This document shows, one piece after another, positions 37,563 to 48,597 of a stretch of DNA of 64,000 bases. Source of the DNA: Magicicada septendecula (Eukaryota > Arthropoda > Insecta > Hemiptera > Cicadidae). The position numbers were made by a program, and so were the translations under genes. The notes beneath the pieces are model-generated. The model saw only the letters and a list, made by a program, of their open reading frames with translations. It was not told where the DNA came from and made no database searches. Position 1 is the stretch's first letter. The number at the start of each line of letters is the position of its first letter. The DNA lies in assembly GCA_034769895.1 (NCBI GenBank), contig JAWRYS010000982.1, positions 62,001 to 126,000 on the forward strand, given 5' to 3'.

Positions 37563-39077
37563 TTAGTAGCTGGTTTCATCCATTACTACCTTTTCTTGGG
37601 ATGGTGATATTCCCTTCTCTGTTAGATTAAAGCCTAGAAATTTTACTTCTTCCGCTATAAACTTGGATTTATCTAGCTGTAGAGTGACATTGTTATCAGA
37701 TAGTTTGTTCAGTACTTGTTCTATTCGGGTACAGTGTTCGTCCCAGTCCAATGATGATATTAACCAGTCATCCACATACATAGTTGTGAATTGCAGAGCC
37801 TCTTGACCTAGGCCTTGGTCCATGCACTTCACAAACACTGCGACGGAGTTGATGAGACCAAAAGGTAACCTCTTAAATTGATAATTCCTCCCATCGAAAA
37901 TGAAGGCCATGTACTGTCTACTGTGTGGGTGCAGCTCTACCTGCCAGTACCCGCATACTGTATCCCACTTACTGATTTATTTGATGCCGTAGAATTTTTT
38001 CAATATTTCTTCAATTTCTCCTGGCGAAGTTCGGTCATTAACGATCATTTTATTTATTTCCCGGGCGTCTAAACAGATTCTGATTTTACCACTCTTCTTG
38101 GGTATTGCGACGATAGGACTTGTGTATGGGGATTGGCTATACTCAATGATGTCCTCCGCCATCATTCGATTAATCTCAGCCCTGACTTCGTTCTTAAGGG
38201 AGTATGCAATTGGGTAAGATTTTCGATGAAACTCCACTGGTTCCCGGAAATTGATCTTGCACTGGTATCCCTTGACCTTGCCTGGAGTGTTGGAGAAAAC
38301 GTGTTGGTACTTTTCGTATATTTTTATTAAATTTTCCACTTGTTTTTTGCTTATATCTTGGTTTGGCCTATTTCTTTGAAATATTCTAATCTCCTCGAGT
38401 TTCTTCTCCCATAATTCACTATTGTTATCTTCATCATTTTTTATCATGGATGTTTCATGGTTTCTACAATAATAATTCTTCAATACTGGGTCTTGGTTCA
38501 GTACTGCAGGTGTATGATTGCAGTTTACCACCTTTGCTGACCATATTCCTTTTTCTGAAGTTAGAAACACTATTCCTTGTTGTAGGTTTATTATGGCTGA
38601 GTGTTGTCGCAACACGTCGCACCCTATTAGTACATTGAACGGTAATCCACTCGCTACCAGGAATACAATTGGTATAGTCATGTTCTGGCTGGTTATGTCC
38701 AGTGAGACTTGCTTTCTGACAGTTTTGTTCTGTTTTCCTGTTGCTCCGATAATGATGATGTTATTTATTGGCAACGTTGGTATTGGTAGTTTGTAATTTA
38801 ATTGGATCTGTTCTAGTTCTGTTTGGTTTATGAGGGAGATGTTTGACCCTGTGTCTATCATGATGATTGTTATCGACCCATTCACTGTGGCCTGTATATA
38901 AACTATTTCGTTATTGATTCTTGGTAACTGGTTGTCCTCTTCTTCTAAGAGTTCCTCTCTTATGTTTTTTAAGTAGTTATTGGAGACAATTGTTATTATT
39001 TTATTATGATTTCGTCGCGTCATCTGTCTTTGTAACCCAAGTGATTGGTCATGTGAAGGGTGGTCTTCAGTTCTCAC
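37563..39077 (-). pseudogene. Gypsy-A protease and reverse transcriptase fossil frames
   Basis: The first frame (39077-37977) carries an aspartic protease with DTGSN (about residues 75-79), the GCDVL segment, then the start of a Ty3/gypsy reverse transcriptase (FREPVEFHRKSYPIAYSLK, SPIVAIPKKSGKIRICLDAR). The second frame (37910-37563) continues with FKRLPFGLINSVAVF, the catalytic YVDD box and LGFNLTEKGISPS. These enzymes process Gag-Pol and copy the element RNA in cytoplasmic particles. The frames are separated from a complete Pol by breaks; this is a fossil. Confidence 0.85.
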
Positions 39078-39099
39078 TGACCTTTTTAGTTTAAATTCT

Positions 39100-41067
39100 G
39101 TGGTTCGTTGTTGGCCCGATTATCTGACTCGTTCGTCGACGTTTCAGGTATTGGCTCTGGTCGGCTATTCATATTATTTTCAGACGATTCAGTGGTCCTA
39201 TTTCTTTGGTATTGATCATGATTTGGTGTTGATTCATAATAACTGGAGTTTGCCTGTGTATTCGGGCAATACCTCCTCTGGTTTGTCTGATTTCTTCCGT
39301 TTATATAATTGACTTGTTGCCGATTATCTCTGGTTCGGTTATCCCTGTTTCCTCTATTGTACTGGTAATTCGGGTTGTAGTTGTTCCCGTGGTAATTACT
39401 GTTGTAGGGGTGACCGTTCGGACACTGGTTTTGTCCATTTCCTCTGTAATTACTGTTGTTGGGATTGTTATTCTGATTGTTCCCGTTATATGGTTGATGA
39501 CCCTGGTTGTAGTTTCGGCGGTTACCCCTATATTGATTGTTGTTAAAATTCCGGTTTGTATTGTTTTGATTGTTACTCTGGGGGTTGTTGTTTGATGGAT
39601 TGTAATTCGGTGGGTTATGGTTCTCATTCTATCGGTTATATTTTAAATTGACCATCCTGGTGCACTTGTATAGTCCATCATTCTCATGGTCTTCTAACAG
39701 GTTTGCCATACCTTGTATCGTTTTGACTTGTCCTTGTCTTCTGGACAGCATCCTCATAATGGTAACCCAATTGCATTACTAACGATTCTTCCGGGATTCT
39801 TGGTTCCAAGTTATGTGCTAGGCATACCTTGCCCAAAAAATATGAAGTTAGGGTATGTCCTGCTTGTGGCTCATACCTCCCATTACTTGTCACGGAAATG
39901 CTTTTTAAAATCCTGGGTGTTGTTTATTTCCGGTCTTGTTGCCGTCCACCAATTGTCGTGGGTGTCTCGGAACATCTCATCTATCATGCTGCGCACCGTT
40001 GTCCACCGAGTTTCCCTATTTTTCTCTATCATCTCCTCGACTCTTTTCAGAAAATCCATCGGGTTGCGACGGTAGCTTCGAAAGTTGATCAGCTCCCGGT
40101 TCTCATTGGTTATTATGTGCGTGTTATTACAGGGTTTATCTCTCAATGCATCTAGTTCTGCTTGCATCTGTCTCTCCCGTTGGTTGAGTCCGTTGATCTT
40201 TTATTTATTTTCCTTGACTTGTCCGTCTACCTGGTTTAGGTTCCTATATACTCGTTCCACCCTTTCACTGACATCGGTTTGTATTTCTTTGTGTTTTTCT
40301 TCCAGCTTTTTGAGCACTTCTTGCTTGTTTCTTGTGCGTTCTGTTGTCGTGACTTGTTGAAGCTCATCAATCCTATTTTTACCTTCCTCCTCGACGTCGC
40401 TTATCTTGCTTATTAATTCCTCACGGACTTGTACTACTGTTTCATTCGTCTCTGTGATGGTCTGTATTATTTCCTCCCGACATTCTACTAACTGTTGTCT
40501 TAACTCATCTTTAGTCTTCTCACTATTATCCTTCAATTCTCGTTGGAGTGTTTCACTATTATTCTTGATTTTGTCGTTCAGTGTTTCCAGATCTTTCTTG
40601 ATCTGTCTTTTTAATTCTTCACTCTTCTCTTCAAATATTTCTTGGTTTCTCTTCAAGGTTTCATGGTTGCTTTCCGTCTTATTATTCAGAGTTTCTATGT
40701 CCTCCTTGAGTTGTTTCTTTAATTCTTCACTGTTCTGTCTTAAGAATTCCCTGTCTTCTTTTCTTTGTTCTCTAGTTTCTTCCTTCTGCTTCTTAAAATT
40801 GTCATTAATTTCCTCCTTGTTTTTGTTTAATTGTTCCACCATTACCATCATCATTTCCTGGAAATTTGTGTCCATTGATTGGGTTGGTTTCTTTGATTGA
40901 TCGCCGACTATTTCTTCCACTCCCGGTGCTGGTTGGGTTGGGTTTTCTAGTTGGTCCCCTTGGACATCCTTTTCGATTATTTCCTCGATCATTTCCACCG
41001 GTGTTGTTTCCTTTTCTTCCTTGTCGGTGTCTTCAGTCCTCTTCTTTGGTCTTCCCCTGGTGATCAT
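39100..41067 (-). pseudogene. Gypsy-A Gag fossil: AT-hook-like start, coiled coil, Asn-rich tail
   Basis: Starts MITRGRPKKRTEDTD at 41067; RGRPKK matches an AT-hook core. The next ~230 residues are rich in E, K, Q and leucine with long heptad-like runs (for example LKKQLKEDIETLNNK), predicting a coiled coil. A Gag core follows (WWTATRPEI, YEPQAGHTLTSYFLGK), then a tail dominated by N, Q, Y, G and R around 39330-39620. I see no clear CCHC zinc knuckle. Gag would assemble the particle and bind element RNA. The plus-strand open frames over this interval (39314-39595, 40406-40900) are antisense. The gene is broken, with a few breaks. Confidence 0.75.
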
Positions 41068-41120
41068 CTTGTTGTCTTTTTTCGTAACTGCCGCTAGCTT
41101 TTAATTCTAACCACACTAGT

Positions 41121-41134
41121 TGGTCGCCAATTTG
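41121..41134 (-). promoter_or_regulatory. Gypsy-A primer-binding-site-like motif
   Basis: On the minus strand the 5' LTR ends CGTTACA and is followed by AAT and TGGCGACCAAC (41131-41121). TGG at this place, just after a CA-ending LTR, is the expected layout for tRNA priming. The tRNA was not identified. Confidence 0.6.
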
Positions 41135-42707
41135 TAACGACTAATGTCCGCCTCGTTTAAGCCCCGCGATGGAAGCGTCAATTTGTAATGACTAAATCGC
41201 TATCGTCCTGTAAAAGCCACACGTTTGTTCAATTTGTAACGTGTCTTTATGTGTGTTAGCCCCACACATAGTCGTTACTTTATGTTTATCTAAAAGTCGT
41301 GCTTTTTCGAAGTTCTTACTCTGATGATGTCCATCTCAAACGCACGAATTACCAGTACCGAAATCTTCCCTGGTGTAAACCTTATCTGTTCTTTAATGTT
41401 ATTATTTATTTCCCGATAGGCGCCAAATTGTTTATGAAAACAATTAAAATGTTCAAACTGAGCTGTCGTTCTATGCGGTGTTAACCAATTCAAATTACCC
41501 TCGCAAACTGGCGGGCATTCGAATCTCGCTTGTAGTTCGTCGTGTTGCCAACATCTAAATCTGGCAGACAATTTTACTCATCGCTAAAGTGCACAAACTT
41601 TATAATATAATTTATATGAAATAAAGGACGGTTATTACTATTCAGTACTAGTTTATTGACGTTTGGAATAGTTAATAATTATTCATTTAGATACAAAATA
41701 TAATGTTATAAAATAATGTTGCTCCGGCAATAAACAGACTATATCTCAAGGTTGGCTAAGTTGATTGAAGAGTTTCTAATTCAACATGGCTGCCGTTAAT
41801 ATTTATTTTCTACAGTTCATTCAATCAACGAGTTTTTTTGATTACAAAAAAATAGAAATAAGATGTTAATAAAGTACACTACCTAACATCAATGGTACCT
41901 AACTTTATATACTATTAAAGTTAAATACAATTCGTTTTTTGACTGTTAAAAAGTGTTTGTTAAAACTTCATACTTCGTACACAAGTTAAAATTATGTTTA
42001 CATACAAGTTTAATATTTATTATCAATCAATCCTTGAAAGAATTAATCCTTTAGTTACCAAGTTCGGAGTGAGAGTTTTTTGTGTTGTGAGAAAAGTTAA
42101 TTAATTTAGTTCGTAAATTCAGGTAATTCACATATACTTAACAAAATCTTGTTGATTTCTGGTGATGAGTCACTTTGTTATTAGTTAGGTCGGGTTGATA
42201 CCATCATTAATCTTCCATCATTTGTACTTTTGATTTCATCTGGCTTCTTTTTCAATTAATTTGGATTTTTTAATTATTTTTGAATATTAAAATCAGGTTT
42301 ATTAGCTCTCTTGGGTTAAATAATTCCTTGTTCAACTTCTTGAATCCACATCTCGTTGAATTTAGCAGTATTTATTATTATTTTAATTAATAATTGAGTC
42401 GAATATGGTTTGGTTTCCGTCTCTCTTGATCGTCAATAATGGACTAATGTTTTATAACGGAATTAAATATAATAACATTCCGTTTATTTCCCATACTCTC
42501 ATTGGTTGAATACATTTATGTCTATTGTTATAATATTTGAATTTTAATTCAAAATGACTAAATATTTTCTGATGGCTATTATTCTTCTGTCTTCTTATCA
42601 ATGTATTAGATATTATCATAACTGTTTCTATTTTCTTTCAAAGATTATTTTGACATCCCACAAAGCTGGGTTTGTTCATGTATTAAAGTTTTGACAAAAT
42701 GCTAATA

Positions 42708-43882
42708 CAGTGGAACTTGGTTATTACGGCCTCGGCTGTTACGTCAACTCGGGTGTAGCGTTATTTTGTCATAAGTCCGGTCAAACTGATATCTTTAACA
42801 TTATAAAAATTCCCGGTTTTAACGTCACTAAATATTGTACTACTCTGTTATAGCGTCAAAAATTTCTCAGATATTTTACTCTAAATTTCATATAAACGTA
42901 TACCCTATATGTGCGCGCGCATACTTCTAGTTGACAACTGTGCAGCCCATCCAAAGTTAAATTTGACAAACATTAATCTGGTCTTCTTACCGGCCAACTG
43001 TACGAGTGTCCTGCAACCTATGGACCAATGCGTCATTAGAAGCCTAAAGTGGCACTACCGCAAGCAACTTTAAAAAAAAATTATTTTCTGTATGGACACA
43101 GCGCAACCTGCCACAATTTCACTCTTAGATGCAATACAATTCCTAGACGACTCTTGGAAGAGTGTAACACAGAAGACGATAGCAAAATGCTTTAGTAAAG
43201 CACAACTCGTACATGAAAATTTACCCGATGATGACGAAGACGACGACTTGCCGCTCTCGGAGTGGATTAAGAAATTCAACGTAAATGAATTTGGAAATGA
43301 ACTTGATTCCTACGCATCAGTGGATGACCAAGTAGAAACATTCCAAGTGTTGAGTGACGCAGAATTTATCGCGGAAGTAAAAAACATAGAAGCAGAAGAT
43401 AGTGTTGAAGAAGATTCTGAGCAAGAGGAGGATGCCAACAACGTTTGTCCGACAGTACAGGAAGCAATGAGAGCCGCCGAAACTCTTTCACGATTTTACT
43501 GCTTTAGAGAGACGTCTGACAACACGTTCAATGCAGCGCAGCATCTCCACAGCACAACAGAAAGAATTTATTTTTCAGAAAGGAGCGTTCAAAAGAAAAT
43601 TACGGATTACTTTCGACAGTAAGCCTAAATGTAAGTTACATGTACTTTCTTTTTGATCTTTTAAAATATTCTTCATGCTGTTTGTATAAATGAAATGGAG
43701 TTTGTAAACTTTAGAATAAATATCACGAATAATGTTAATAATGCAAAGATCATTTTTTTTATTTTTCCTTCCTTACTAGTGATTAAAAAGGGTCTTTTAT
43801 AACGACTCTTTTATAACGTCACTCGGACATAACGTCATTATTTTTTTGGTACCTTCAATGACGTTATAACCAAGTTCCACTG
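42708..43882 (+). mobile_element. Tigger/pogo DNA transposon, internally deleted
   Basis: Terminal inverted repeats start CAGTGGAACTTGGTTAT at both ends (about 21 bp), flanked by TA (42706-42707 and 43883-43884). The corresponding place in the other gypsy-A LTR (around 32673) has a single uninterrupted TA, an empty site that proves insertion. At 1175 bp it keeps only the end of the transposase, so most of the gene was lost before or after insertion. Confidence 0.92.
42972..43622 (+). pseudogene. Tigger/pogo transposase, C-terminal remnant
   Basis: The frame reads NINLVFLPANCTSVLQPMDQ and then CVIRSLKWHYRKQL, the well-known end of the DDE_1 (jerky/Tigger/CENP-B-like) domain around the third catalytic region. 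A stop codon follows in an A/T run near 43070, and the same frame continues from 43092 with a C-terminal region of about 176 codons (LDAIQFLDDSWKSV, an acidic DDDEDDDLP stretch, then SRFYCFRETSD) to the stop at 43623. The HTH domains and the first catalytic residues are absent. It cannot encode an active transposase. Confidence 0.88.
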
Positions 43883-45072
43883 TATTATATTATTACATTT
43901 CTTTCTTATTTTATGTTTTTAATCTAATTCTGACATCTTATTATGGTTCACTAATTGTAATTAATGAGTTACTTGCCCTGAATTTTCTAATACAGTAGTT
44001 AATTCCTTACAATTTGTTTATTTTAAATTTATACAGTTAGGCATTTTATAGGCCTAAGTAGTAATTGGCTATATCTTCTTATTTTACACAAATTAAAGAT
44101 TATTTTTCACTTACATATGTTTTGCTTGGTGTCACTTATGATTTATTTACCTTTTGAATTAATTTGGGCTGTTTTACAATAATTGAATGTTCTTATTAAT
44201 TTACAAAATCATTGCTTGTCTGTTATGCTCTTATTTTCTTTTTCTGTCTTTACTCTATTAATTAATATTGTTTGTAAAATTTATCTCCTTTCTTATATCT
44301 ATTGTCATTTCTTACAACTTGTTTATCACTTAATATTGCTATAAAACATAACACAAAAATTAGGTTTATGGTCTGTTCATTTTTCAGCCATATTCCTTCT
44401 TACAAACTCAACTCTTTTAATTGAACAAATAACAATTTCGGTGAATAAGATTATAACACCATTTATTCTATCTTGATAATCATCCCTTTGAATATTTGTA
44501 TTAACATAGGATGACTTATTTTCCTTGCACTCATAGTACTAGTTTATTATTATTTAACACTATTATATTAATTGTCTATCCATCTTTTACAGTATGTTTT
44601 ATTTCCTTTGTTTTCTTTTTCTTATTATTGTGAATTGTTTATTCTCTCACTTCTAACACTTACACTGCTTATCACTTTCACTTCCTACCTATCTCTCACT
44701 CTTGGGTTTTTATTATTTTATACACAATTTATAGTTAGCCTGTCAACATTTTTATGTTTTGGTTTTCTTATCATCATAAGATTATTAACAACATACATTA
44801 TCTATTAGTAATGGTTTCACTTACTTATTCTGGTTAGTGTACTTTAACTAGGATTATTTTATTTAATGCTTGTTACTGGATATTTATTATTTGTTTGTGC
44901 TTTTTTATCATTGGTTTAGTTTATACCTTCTCATATTTTCTTTATTGGGTCAATCACTTGGGTTGGGTCATGGTCATTTGTCTCGTCCTAGTCATTTTAT
45001 TTTCCTTAATTTAATACAGTTAATTCATTATAGTTCTCTGGTATTAGGGCTGCTTTTGGTGTCGTAACACCA

Positions 45073-45479
45073 TGTATATGTTAGAAGTTAAGAAAACCAG
45101 TGCTTCTTAACGCAAGCCAGCACAGCTAAGGAGGACCAGATCAGTTAGGGATATGGTATTATACAAGGCCACTATTTGATATTTTGCTTTGATGTTTCAG
45201 TGTCTGGTGATGCTGTGGCGGCAGTCTTGTGCTGGCCGGAGCGTCAGAGCAGGGGCGTCAAGTGCCTGTCTGGGCTTGCGGTGTTGGGATCTCAAGAGAA
45301 AAGTCCACTAAGGTCATTCAGGTGCGGCCACAGTCACTGGCCAGGGGGTAAGTTAACCACGATTTTTAATAAAACAAAGCGGGTTGTGGCGACATATCCA
45401 GGCTGATCCCTTTACGAAGTATGTGAGTGTCAATGAGAGTTTTTATGCTTCGGCATAAAACCTCTCATTGAGGGGGTAT
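45073..45479 (+). repeat. Gypsy-B 3'-internal segment lying upstream of its own 5' LTR
   Basis: Nearly identical to 50766-51173, the last part of the gypsy-B body before the 3' LTR. Its presence before the first LTR means a second gypsy-B copy ended here, sharing the LTR, as in tandem LTR-element chains, and gypsy-A inserted at its left edge. It contains a GC-rich block between consensus-like splice sites (acceptor AG at 45199-45200, GTAAGT at 45348) and a long hairpin just before the LTR. Confidence 0.75.
45430..45471 (+). other. 19-bp hairpin with TTCG loop before the gypsy-B LTR
   Basis: TCAATGAGAGTTTTTATGC, loop TTCG, then an arm complementary at 18 of 19 positions. The loop with its closing C-G pair is the very stable C(UUCG)G tetraloop. 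It ends against the purine-rich TTGAGGGGG that precedes the LTR start. The second copy is at 51125-51166. Confidence 0.85.
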
Positions 45480-46380
45480 TGTAACGGGACCGTTAAGTGC
45501 ACTCAGGGGTAATTTGGGGAAAATAGAAACAGAAATAATAATTGTATATTTTATTTTGAAATCGTAACGACGTATACAAGGTGAACGAGTTAATGTCAAG
45601 GTCGTCAGCAGAACGCGAGAAGCAGTTATTTTTAATCGTATAACATTTGAACTTTGTAAACAGAAGTCACGCCAGATGACGTCAGGGCCAAACCTCTGAA
45701 TACGTCACTTGGAATGTCGATCTAAATTAACGACACCGTCAAAATTGGCTTCATAACACAAGTAGAACAATACAGTGAAATCACGTGACTCCCCCGCTAC
45801 CTCAGAAATTGAGGAATTAAAATTCGCCCGTCTGCAATATACTCTTGTGCTGTACAGCCATTAAAAAGTTCCGGAATGAATTGCGGGCTCGCCCAAGTAT
45901 TTCAAGATAATATAGCTGTCATTTTATGCGCATAAATAATCAATGTTTTATATTTTTATATCTATCTAAAAAAAAATATCAATTTTGTTAAATGCTGTTT
46001 CTAAGATTATATTTATCAAATTATGTAATCATTTAGTCGGTAATCACTGTATATTTTGTCGGTGAAATAGTACTAAATTTTATAAAGGGAGGGGGACTAT
46101 TTTGTTCACGGCAGGATTGAAACGATGTTAAATGGGTTTTTCTTTTGTTGCGTTAAAAATGAATTTAAATAAAAGAATAAGACAAGTATGAAGGTAATCC
46201 ATCTGTGTTTTCTTGAATAACCAATTCTGTTCTCCAGTTCACCTATCCGAACCCTGGTGAGTACAAATTTTCGTATAGTTGGCAGGAATGCAAGATGGCG
46301 TCCAAAGGAGTAGACGCTTACAAGTGTTCATGTGAATGAAAGTAAATAAATAAATTAAATGCAATAAAAAGAATATTACA
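45480..46380 (+). repeat. Gypsy-B 5' LTR
   Basis: 901 bp from TGTAACGGGACCG to GAATATTACA, matched by the two parts of the 3' LTR. It contains AATAAA near its end (46363) and a TGACGTCA palindrome near 45678. The 3' LTR has about 297 extra bases that this copy lacks, between CGCCCAA (45895) and GTATTTC. Confidence 0.85.
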
Positions 46381-46382
46381 AT

Positions 46383-46400
46383 TGGTGCTTCGGAACTCAG
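46383..46400 (+). promoter_or_regulatory. Gypsy-B primer-binding-site-like motif
   Basis: TGGTGCTTCGGAACTC follows two bases after the CA end of the 5' LTR, the normal place for tRNA priming. The tRNA was not identified. Confidence 0.6.
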
Positions 46401-46551
46401 GGACATTTATATAAACATGTTTTATATAAATATAGCCCTACTTGGGAGAGCAGAAGGGTTATTTAAGGTAACTAAAAAGATACATGTAAATGTAAGTATT
46501 AAGGTTATGATATAATCTGTTTATATGTACTATAAGGGTTAAATCATCAAA

Positions 46552-48079
46552 ATGAGTACGAGTGAAGATAATAATGAGGAAGTCAGCTTCACTGACAGCA
46601 ATAAAGAAAGTCAAGTAAATATTGAAGTAAGCAAAACCGAGTCGAAAATAATGGAAGGCGTAATGAATCAATCGACACTTATCCCAATTAAGAAAGACGA
46701 TAGTAATGATATGATGAGTATGATGCAATTACTGTTAAATAAATTTGACGTACAAAATAATAAGTTTGATGAAATAAAGAGTAATTTTATTGAAAAGTTG
46801 AAAGAACAAAATAATGAAATAAAGAGTAATTTTAGTGAAAAGTTGAATGAGATTAGAGGCAAAATAAAACAACAAAATGTCTATATTAATAAAAGTTTAG
46901 AAGAAGTTGGTGAACATTTTAGTGCTATTGTAAAACAATTACAAGACGAAATAAATGAAAGTAGGAAGAGAAAGGAGGGGGAGAAAATGGTACATATAAT
47001 ACGGTAAGCGGTTGTAATAGTGTTGATTATAATTATGAGAGTATAGTGGGGGTAGAAAATGATGAAGAAATTGATCAATTAAACGAGAATAAAGACGATC
47101 AGGTAAAATATAATAAGGTAAGTAGGGGGTGAGAATAATGGTGATATAATTAAAAATGTGGTGTTAGAGAGTAAAGTTGTGAATAGTGATAGTGGTGATA
47201 AAGTTTTAGTGGAAGTAGAATTTAATAATGGAGTGTTAGTGATGTTGATGAGTTAGAGAAAGGATGGAAAGAGAGTTTACAGGTAGAGGGGTGCAGAGGG
47301 TAAATTTTCCCCGGGTTTATTGTGAACCAAAGTGTTTACAAGTGTTTTTGAAGGGTGAGAGTCCCTTAGTAGAAGACGATGTGTCTTCAAATTGTCCTTT
47401 GAGTTTTTGTGGTGTTCCTGGAAGAGCCAGGAGGTGTTTTAATGTAGTAGTACCCTCTGCATGGAATGATAGAGAGAAAGTGAAATGGTGCTATGATGAG
47501 AGGTTTGAGAGAGAGGGGGAGATAGTGTTGTTTGAGGTTAGTAGAACTTATAAAGAATTAAGAGAGAGAGTGAATAGTGAGAGAGTTAATGATTATATTG
47601 AATTCTTACCTTACGATGTAGTCAGTGCAGCAAGAGGTGATAATAATGTTGATAACATACCTGTATATAAGATGGGGTTACTGGTAGTAGATGATTACTA
47701 TAATGAGGAAATAATAAAGGATTTAATCGTAACAGATAATACTAAAGGAGAATTTACAATCAGAATGATCACTGTTGCACACCACTATATAAAAATTATC
47801 CCGATTAGCGCTTTCAAGCTTCACAGCCCATCGTCAGATCGGAATAGACAGGAAATATGTGCAAACAAACCCTTCACCCCTCTCCCCCACCCTGCTGACA
47901 CACAACAAGCTATAATATAAATGACCCTTCCCCACCCCCTAAAGCCTGTCCCACCATCTGTACAGTTACATATTTTTCTAGCAAATTCCTTGTGTTTCAA
48001 TGTTGTGTGTGTGTGTGTGTGTGCATCCTTTTAAACTTACCCTCTTCCTCTCCACACACGTGGGTAAGTTTAAAAGGAT

Positions 48080-48129
<50 letters not shown>

Positions 48130-48597
48130 CATTGAAACACAAGGAATTTGCTAGAAAAATATGTAACTGTACAGATGGTGGGACAGGGTTTAGGGGGTGG
48201 GGTAAGGTCATTTATATTATAGCTTGTTGTGTGTCAGCAGGGTGGGGGAGAGGGGTGAAGGGTTTGTTTTCACATATTTCCTGTCTATTCCGATCTGACG
48301 ATGGGCTGTGAAGCTTGAATGCGCTAATCGGGATAATTTTTATATAGTGGTGTGCAACAGTGATCATTCTGATTGTGATTTCAACCACTAACACAAATTT
48401 CTTCATTAAAGGAGAATTGACCATACCGAATGTCGACAGGTTTTATGAATTAATAGTATGCAATAATGTTAAATACTATGTTGATACAATGGATAAAATT
48501 GATGATGATGGTTATTATAATAATAATAACAATATGTATTTAATTAAAAATGAATTATGTAGACGTAAGACAAGATTATTGTTCGATGATGGAGGGT
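46552..48597 (+). pseudogene. Gypsy-B Gag-like fossil frames, interrupted by a foldback element
   Basis: A 151-codon frame at 46552-47007 starts MSTSEDNNEEVSF and has a heptad-like, Lys/Glu/Asn-rich middle (FDEIKSNFIEKLKEQNNEIK), resembling a coiled-coil Gag N-terminus. A second frame (47264 on) contains FPRVYCEPKCLQVFLKG, FNVVVPSAWNDREKV and YIEFLPYDVV, which I do not recognise as a named domain, and resumes after the foldback element (PNVDRFYELIVCNNVKYY) to 48597. The position right after the primer-binding site favours Gag. Broken, with several breaks. Confidence 0.55.
47755..48406. mobile_element. Foldback element with ~285-bp inverted arms
   Basis: The arm 47758-48042 is repeated inverted at 48062-48373, with only a ~19-base spacer. 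Arms start near CAGAATGATCACTGTTGC and meet at CTTACCC/GGGTAAG. The same 12 bases TAAAGGAGAATT lie on both sides (47743-47754 and 48407-48418), consistent with a target duplication. TG/CA microsatellites sit in both arms (48003-48023 and 48080-48128), longer on the right. It encodes nothing; frames at 48000-48311 and 48212-48424 are arm sequence. Superfamily unknown. Confidence 0.9.

Larger units (their letters stand above)
32236..45069 (-). mobile_element. Gypsy-A: Ty3/gypsy LTR element fossil with two nested insertions
   Basis: On the minus strand: 5' LTR (45069-41135), primer-binding-site-like motif, Gag, protease and reverse transcriptase frames, then a 3' LTR that is only partly present (33867-32236). 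Both LTRs start TGTTACGACACC. An IS630-type transposon (33910-37380) and a short Tigger derivative (42708-43882) have inserted into it. The element is broken, with several breaks and an incomplete Pol. The shared LTR parts differ by only a few percent, so the insertion is of moderate age. Confidence 0.85.
41135..45069 (-). repeat. Gypsy-A 5' LTR, about 2.76 kb plus Tigger insertion
   Basis: Runs from TGTTACGACACC (45069) to CGTTACA (41135). Without the Tigger insert and its TA duplication it is about 2758 bp, long for a gypsy LTR. The part 42273-45069 is shared with the 3' LTR; 41135-42272 has no partner in the window because the other LTR is incomplete. The ~93-codon minus-strand frame at 41290-41571 and the small frames at 44572-45067 show no domain. 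Confidence 0.75.

Noticed and set aside
39314-39595. 93-codon Val/Ile-rich plus-strand frame resembling membrane segments
   Set aside because: It is the antisense of the Asn-rich Gag tail of gypsy-A; the apparent hydrophobicity follows from complementing Asn codons.
40406-40900. 164-codon Ser/Leu/Phe-rich plus-strand frame
   Set aside because: Antisense of the coiled-coil Gag region of gypsy-A.
48000-48424. Frames with HTHTHT or CVCVCV runs
   Set aside because: They translate the CA/TG microsatellite and arms of the foldback element.
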